DNA from: CAVWNR01 sp963756525
GTDB taxonomy: Bacteria > Actinomycetota > Actinomycetes > Mycobacteriales > Jatrophihabitantaceae
Direction of reading: 5' to 3'
Assembly: GCA_963756525.1 (NCBI GenBank)
Contig: CAVWNR010000001.1
Location: 930,001-994,000 of the forward strand
Length of the DNA stretch: 64,000 nucleotides
The notes beneath the pieces were generated by a model. It was not told the DNA's origin, searched no databases, and saw only the letters and a list, made by a program, of their open reading frames with translations. Positions 60,301 to 64,000 of the stretch are shown one piece after another (within the stretch, counting starts at the first letter, position 1; every line of letters starts with the position of its first letter). The position numbers and the translations under genes were made by a program.

Positions 60301-62070
60301 ATGCAGCACGATTCCGACGAGCCACAGTACGACCCACGCTCACGCGACGAGTCGACCCGGGAGTTCCGGCGCCGTACCGCCTTCCTGGAGCAGGAAGTTG
60401 AGCTGCTGCGGGCCAAAGTCGCCGAGTCGCCGCGCCACATGCGCGTGCTCGAGGACCGTCTCGCCGAGGCACAGGCACGAGTGGCGAGCCTGGGGGAACG
60501 CAACGAGCGCCTCGCCGCGACGCTGCGCGAGGCCCGCGAGCAGATGGTCGCCCTCAAGGAGGAGATCGACCGGCTCGCCCAGCCGCCCAGCGGGTACGGC
60601 GTCTTCCTCGAGGCGTACGAGGACGGCACCGTCGACATTTTCACCAGTGGCCGCAAGCTGCGGGTGGCCGTCTCGCCCGAGGTCGACGTGCCGCAGCTGC
60701 AACACGGCCAGGAGGTCATGCTCAACGAGGCGATGAACGTCGTGGCCGCGCGCGGGCACGAGCGGGCCGGCGAGGTCGTCATGCTCAAGGAGCTGTTGGA
60801 GGGCGGCGACCGCGCGCTCGTCATCGGGCACACCGACGAGGAGCGCGTCGTCTACGTCGCCGACGTCCTGCGCGGTCAGCCGCTGCGGGTGGGCGATTCG
60901 CTGCTGCTCGAACCCCGGTCGGCGTACGCGTACGAGCGCGTGCCGAAGAGCGAGGTCGAGGAGCTCATCCTCGAAGAGGTCCCTGACATCGACTATGGCG
61001 ACATCGGCGGACTGTCGCGTCAGATCGAGGCGATCCGCGACGCCGTCGAGCTGCCGTTCCTGCACGCCGACCTGTTCCGCGAGCACGAGCTCCGCCCGCC
61101 GAAGGGCATCCTGCTCTACGGCCCGCCGGGTTGCGGCAAGACGCTGATCGCCAAGGCGGTCGCCAACTCGCTGGCCAAGCAGGTGGAGCGGGTCCGCGGC
61201 AGCGCGGGCGCCAAGTCTTACTTCCTCAACATCAAGGGCCCCGAGCTGCTGAACAAGTACGTCGGCGAGACCGAACGGCACATCCGCCTGGTGTTCCAGC
61301 GCGCCCGGGAGAAGGCCAGCGAGGGCACCCCGGTCATCGTGTTCTTCGACGAGATGGACTCGATCTTCCGGACCCGTGGCTCCGGCGTGTCCTCCGATGT
61401 CGAGAACACCATAGTGCCGCAGCTGCTCAGCGAGATCGACGGCGTCGAGGGCCTGGAGAATGTGATCGTGATCGGCGCGTCTAACCGGGAGGACATGATC
61501 GACCCGGCGATCCTGCGCCCTGGCCGGCTGGACGTGAAGATCAAAATTGAGCGGCCGGACGCGGAGGCGGCCCGCGACATCTTCACCAAATACATTCGGA
61601 CGTCGCTGCCGATCCACCCCGACGACCTCACCGAGCATGGCGGCAACGCCGAGGCGACCGTGGCGGCGATGATCCAGCACACGGTCGAGCGGATGTACTC
61701 CGAGTCGGAGGAGAACCGCTTCCTCGAGGTCACCTATGCCAACGGCGACAAGGAAACCTTGTACTTCAAGGACTTCAACTCCGGCGCGATGATCCAGAAC
61801 ATCGTCGACCGGGGCAAGAAGATGGCGATCAAAGACTTCTTGATCACCGGCCAGCGCGGGCTGCGCATGCAGCACCTGCTCGCCGCATGCGTCGACGAGT
61901 TCCGCGAGAACGAAGACCTGCCCAACACCACCAACCCCGATGACTGGGCCAGGATCTCCGGAAAGAAGGGCGAGCGGATCGTCTACATCCGCACCCTCGT
62001 CTCCGGGGCGAAGGGTACCGACGCGGGCCGCTCCATCGACACCATCGGCAACACCGGCCAATACCTGTAG
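60301..62070 (+). CDS. arc: Proteasome-associated AAA ATPase (ARC/Mpa)
   Basis: ARC/Mpa is the hexameric unfoldase that captures Pup-tagged proteins and feeds the 20S proteasome. The 589-residue product has the N-terminal coiled coil that recognises Pup (FLEQEVELLRAKVAESPRHM, then MRVLEDRLAEAQARVAS), two OB domains, and the AAA module. Walker A is LLYGPPGCGKTLIAKAVANS (near 270-290), Walker B is VIVFFDEMDSIFRTRG, sensor 1 is VIGASNREDMIDPA and the Arg finger region is LRPGRLDVKIK. The C-terminal GQYL (penultimate Tyr) is the docking tail for the proteasome. It is supported by dop downstream. A sigma factor and an alkyltransferase gene intervene. Confidence 0.97.
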   Translation: MQHDSDEPQYDPRSRDESTREFRRRTAFLEQEVELLRAKVAESPRHMRVLEDRLAEAQARVASLGERNERLAATLREAREQMVALKEEIDRLAQPPSGYGVFLEAYEDGTVDIFTSGRKLRVAVSPEVDVPQLQHGQEVMLNEAMNVVAARGHERAGEVVMLKELLEGGDRALVIGHTDEERVVYVADVLRGQPLRVGDSLLLEPRSAYAYERVPKSEVEELILEEVPDIDYGDIGGLSRQIEAIRDAVELPFLHADLFREHELRPPKGILLYGPPGCGKTLIAKAVANSLAKQVERVRGSAGAKSYFLNIKGPELLNKYVGETERHIRLVFQRAREKASEGTPVIVFFDEMDSIFRTRGSGVSSDVENTIVPQLLSEIDGVEGLENVIVIGASNREDMIDPAILRPGRLDVKIKIERPDAEAARDIFTKYIRTSLPIHPDDLTEHGGNAEATVAAMIQHTVERMYSESEENRFLEVTYANGDKETLYFKDFNSGAMIQNIVDRGKKMAIKDFLITGQRGLRMQHLLAACVDEFRENEDLPNTTNPDDWARISGKKGERIVYIRTLVSGAKGTDAGRSIDTIGNTGQYL

Positions 62071-62110
62071 CGAGACCTCACAGAACCGGCGCGCGAACCG
62101 TTCATCCAGT

Positions 62111-62599
62111 GTGAGCCTGCCGCCGTTCGAGACCGTGGTCGCCGAGCACGGCCCAGCGATCCTGCGGGTCTGCCGTGCGATTCTCGGCCGCGACGATGCC
62201 GACGACGCCTGGTCGGAGACGTTCCTGGCCGCGCTGTCGGCCTATCCGAGCGTCCGACCCGATAGCAACCTGCGGGCCTGGCTGGTGACGATCGCCCACC
62301 GCAAGGCGATCGACGGCTACCGTGCCCGCCGGCGCGCGCCGGTGCCGAGCGACTCGCTTCCCGCAGCGTCGACGACGCCGGTGCGCCACGTCGAACGCGA
62401 TACCGGGCTGGAAGATGCGCTGCGCGCACTGCCGGACAGGCAGCGCGCCGCTGTGGCCTACCGCTACCTCGCCGATCTCTCCTATCGGGAGATCGCAGGG
62501 TTGCTCGGCAGCAGCGAGGCAGCCGCCCGGCGCAGCGCGGCGGACGGGATCGCCGCCCTGCGTAAGACCTACCTACCGAACAAGGAGAACCTGTCATGA
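62111..62599 (+). CDS. RNA polymerase sigma-70 family (ECF-like) factor
   Basis: This 162-residue sigma factor has region 2 (VVAEHGPAILRVCRAILGRD, DDAWSETFLAALSAYPSVRP and AWLVTIAHRKAIDGYRARRR) and region 4 with a helix-turn-helix (LPDRQRAAVAYRYLADLSYR, then EIAGLLGSSEAAARRSAADG). No anti-sigma gene is adjacent. Its stop overlaps the ATG of an MGMT-family gene (ATGA), so it is likely a regulator coupled to alkylation repair. GTG 62111 was chosen for its region-2 start; two GAACCG motifs at 62083-62088 and 62095-62100 lie just upstream. It sits between arc and dop, where other Actinobacteria often have none. Confidence 0.85.
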   Translation: MSLPPFETVVAEHGPAILRVCRAILGRDDADDAWSETFLAALSAYPSVRPDSNLRAWLVTIAHRKAIDGYRARRRAPVPSDSLPAASTTPVRHVERDTGLEDALRALPDRQRAAVAYRYLADLSYREIAGLLGSSEAAARRSAADGIAALRKTYLPNKENLS

Positions 62600-63204
62600 C
62601 TATCGACCTGACCGCCGCACTCCCCGGGGTGGACGACGACGTGGCGCGCCTGCAGGCAACCCTCGCCGAGCGCGCCGCCGGCCGGGATCTGCTCGACGTC
62701 GCCTACCGCACCGTCGACTCGCCGGTGGGTGACCTGCTGCTCGCGGCGACCCCGGCCGGTCTGATCCGGGTCGCCTACGAGCGCGAGGGCCATGACGCGG
62801 TGCTCGTCCGGCTCGCCGCGCAGGTGAGCCCGCGAGTGCTCCGCGCGCCCGCCCGGCTCGACGCCGCCGCGCGTGAAGTCGAGGAGTACTTCGCGCGGCG
62901 CCGGCGGGTATTCGACCTGCCGCTGGATCTGCAGCTCGCGCACGGCTTCCGCCGCGCCGTGCTGACCGAGCTGCGCCAGATCGACTACGGTCGCACCAAG
63001 AGTTACGCGGCCGTGGCCGCCGCTGCCGGAAGCCCCGCCGCGGTCCGTGCGGTCGGCACGGCGTGCGCGACCAACCCGTTGCCGATCGTGATTCCCTGCC
63101 ATCGCGTAGTCCGCTCGGACGGCACGGCCGGCGGCTACCTCGCCGGCCCGGACGTGAAGCTGGCGCTGCTGGAGCTGGAGTCCTCGGCCGATCCCGCTCG
63201 TTGA
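62596..63204 (+). CDS. ogt: Methylated-DNA--protein-cysteine methyltransferase (Ogt type)
   Basis: This 202-residue protein removes O6-alkyl groups from guanine onto its own Cys in suicide fashion. The active site is IVIPCHRVVRSDGTAGGYLA, with the Cys in PCHR. The helix-turn-helix is YAAVAAAAGSPAAVRAVGTA, and an arginine finger is likely within AAVRAVG. The N-terminal domain (YRTVDSPVGDLLLAATPAGL) is normal. The ATG overlaps the sigma-factor stop, so both are coupled. This links alkylation damage to sigma-factor control, but the sensor is not visible. Confidence 0.93.
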   Translation: MTIDLTAALPGVDDDVARLQATLAERAAGRDLLDVAYRTVDSPVGDLLLAATPAGLIRVAYEREGHDAVLVRLAAQVSPRVLRAPARLDAAAREVEEYFARRRRVFDLPLDLQLAHGFRRAVLTELRQIDYGRTKSYAAVAAAAGSPAAVRAVGTACATNPLPIVIPCHRVVRSDGTAGGYLAGPDVKLALLELESSADPAR

Positions 63205-63325
63205 TCAGCTTTTCCCCGCCTGTGACCGCTCGTGAGCCCGCAGACCGAGCACAGCCAGGGAAAACGTGATCGAGTCGGGCCGTCCGAGAGCGTACGTGCC
63301 CCGCCGGAAGTGTACGAACGAGCCG

Positions 63326-63331
63326 TAGCCT
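63326..63331 (+). promoter_or_regulatory. -10 box of a leaderless dop promoter
   Basis: TAGCCT (63326-63331) lies six bases before the dop GTG at 63338. No ribosome-binding site is present, so leaderless translation is likely. Confidence 0.5.
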
Positions 63332-63337
63332 TGACGC

Positions 63338-64000
63338 GTGAGCGTTCGCAGGGTGATGGGCACCGAGGTCGAGTACGGCGTGAGCCTGCCCGGTCAGCCG
63401 TCGGCAAACGCGATGCTGCTCTCCGCCCAGGTGGTCAACGCCTACGCGAGCACGCTCCCCGCGGGTCGCGCGCGGCGGGCGGCGTGGGACTTCGAAGAGG
63501 AGTCGCCGCTTCGGGACGCGCGTGGCTTCGAGCTCGGCGGTGGCACCGGCGTCGCCCAGGAGTTTGTCGAGGCCGAGGAAGACGCCGGGATGGCCAACGT
63601 CATCCTGCCCAACGGCGCGCGACTCTACGTCGACCACGCGCACCCGGAGTACTCGACGCCCGAGGTCACCTCGCCCATGGACGTCGTGCGCTGGGACAAG
63701 GCCGGCGAGCTGGTCATGGCCGAGGCGGCCCGCCGGGTGGCCGCGATGCCCGGCGTGAACGCGTCGATCAACCTCTACAAGAACAACACCGACAACAAGG
63801 GCGCCTCCTACGGCGCGCACGAGAACTACCTGATGAGCCGGGCCACGCCGTTCGCGGCGATCGTGCGGCATTTGGTGCCGTTCTTCGTCTCGCGTCAGGT
63901 CATCTGCGGCGCCGGCCGGGTGGGCATCGGCCAGGACGGCCGCGTGGCGGGCTTTCAGATCTCGCAGCGCGCCGACTTCTTCGAGGTCGAGGTGGGCCTC
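63338..64000 (+). CDS. dop: Deamidase/depupylase of the Pup-proteasome system, N-terminal part
   Basis: Dop converts Pup-Gln to Pup-Glu and removes Pup from substrates. The visible 221 residues begin VRRVMGTEVEYGVSLPGQPS, the glutamine-synthetase-like Mg/ATP site; then FELGGGTGVAQEFVEAEEDA, a feature separating Dop from PafA. Further on are LYVDHAHPEYSTPEVTSP and INLYKNNTDNKGASYGAHEN with metal-binding Glu/His. The gene runs off the window, and the pup, prcB, prcA genes expected after it are not seen. GTG 63338 follows a leaderless -10. Confidence 0.95.
   Translation, partial: MSVRRVMGTEVEYGVSLPGQPSANAMLLSAQVVNAYASTLPAGRARRAAWDFEEESPLRDARGFELGGGTGVAQEFVEAEEDAGMANVILPNGARLYVDHAHPEYSTPEVTSPMDVVRWDKAGELVMAEAARRVAAMPGVNASINLYKNNTDNKGASYGAHENYLMSRATPFAAIVRHLVPFFVSRQVICGAGRVGIGQDGRVAGFQISQRADFFEVEVGL

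Noticed and set aside
63210..63264. TTTTCCC ... GGGAAAA inverted repeat upstream of dop
   Set aside because: Only 7 bp with a 41-base spacer; too weak for a terminator or operator call.

Overview
The window is a 64-kb piece of chromosome from a high-GC Gram-positive bacterium (Actinomycetota). The markers are a mycothiol ligase (mshC), the Pup-proteasome genes arc and dop, a resuscitation-promoting-factor-type hydrolase, a GarA-like FHA protein, SteA/SteB-type septation proteins and F420/FMN luciferase-fold oxidoreductases. Codon use is strongly GC3-biased and GTG starts are frequent. Many promoters read TAGNNT followed 6-8 bases later by the start codon, i.e. leaderless mRNAs. The genus cannot be fixed from sequence alone. 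The gene order of bases 1-23600 closely follows conserved mycobacterial and actinobacterial synteny.

Layout. Bases 1-2480: end of a translation operon (DUF503, rbfA, a GNAT acetyltransferase, a MATE exporter). Bases 2509-17916: an SCP2-like gene on the minus strand, then a long plus-strand run: a small conserved ORF, tlyA, nadK, recN, steA, mctB/steB, pyrG, a Nudix hydrolase, a XerD-like recombinase, parA-like, scpA, scpB, rluB, cmk and der. These serve ribosome modification, NADP and CTP supply, DNA repair and chromosome condensation/segregation, and many stops and starts overlap (GTGA or ATGA). tRNA-Pro(GGG) follows. Bases 18147-23606: acyl-CoA synthetase, CDP-alcohol phosphatidyltransferase, gcvH, garA, ftsR (MerR), DUF151, a second MerR.

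Bases 23680-24800 look like an accessory scar: a frameshifted VapC with a duplicated N-terminal motif, its VapB-like partner, a tyrosine-integrase-like remnant abutting the 3' end of tRNA-Leu(GAG), then a Pro/Ala-rich surface protein. Bases 25727-34486: M20 peptidase, ATP-dependent DNA ligase, a possible ParE remnant, three short-chain dehydrogenases, and a merR/ABC/permease operon whose ATPase has lost its Walker A lysine. About 550 bases with no recognisable gene follow. Bases 34487-42591: ClC channel, LuxA-like oxidoreductase, a minus-strand operon (aldo/keto reductase, RecD-like helicase, DUF5703), and a divergent F420-type oxidoreductase with a histidine phosphatase. Bases 42613-52030: DUF3090, an SCO1664-like protein, mshC, an AbiEi/DUF559-like protein, PAC2, metH, a HAD hydrolase. 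Bases 52040-64000: a giant TPR membrane protein, a RecB-like nuclease, an M50 site-2 protease, trmI, an Rpf-like hydrolase, a ferredoxin, arc, an ECF-like sigma factor with an MGMT-type alkyltransferase, and the start of dop.

The most unusual features are three. First, a 32-bp tandem repeat between tlyA and nadK, in which every copy carries a Shine-Dalgarno-like GGAG, a GTG start and an overlapping stop. Second, a perfect or near-perfect palindrome family (three intergenic copies) whose arms show compensatory base changes. Third, an uncharacterised 1105-residue TPR membrane protein whose last helix carries a site-2-protease-like LDG motif without any HExxH.
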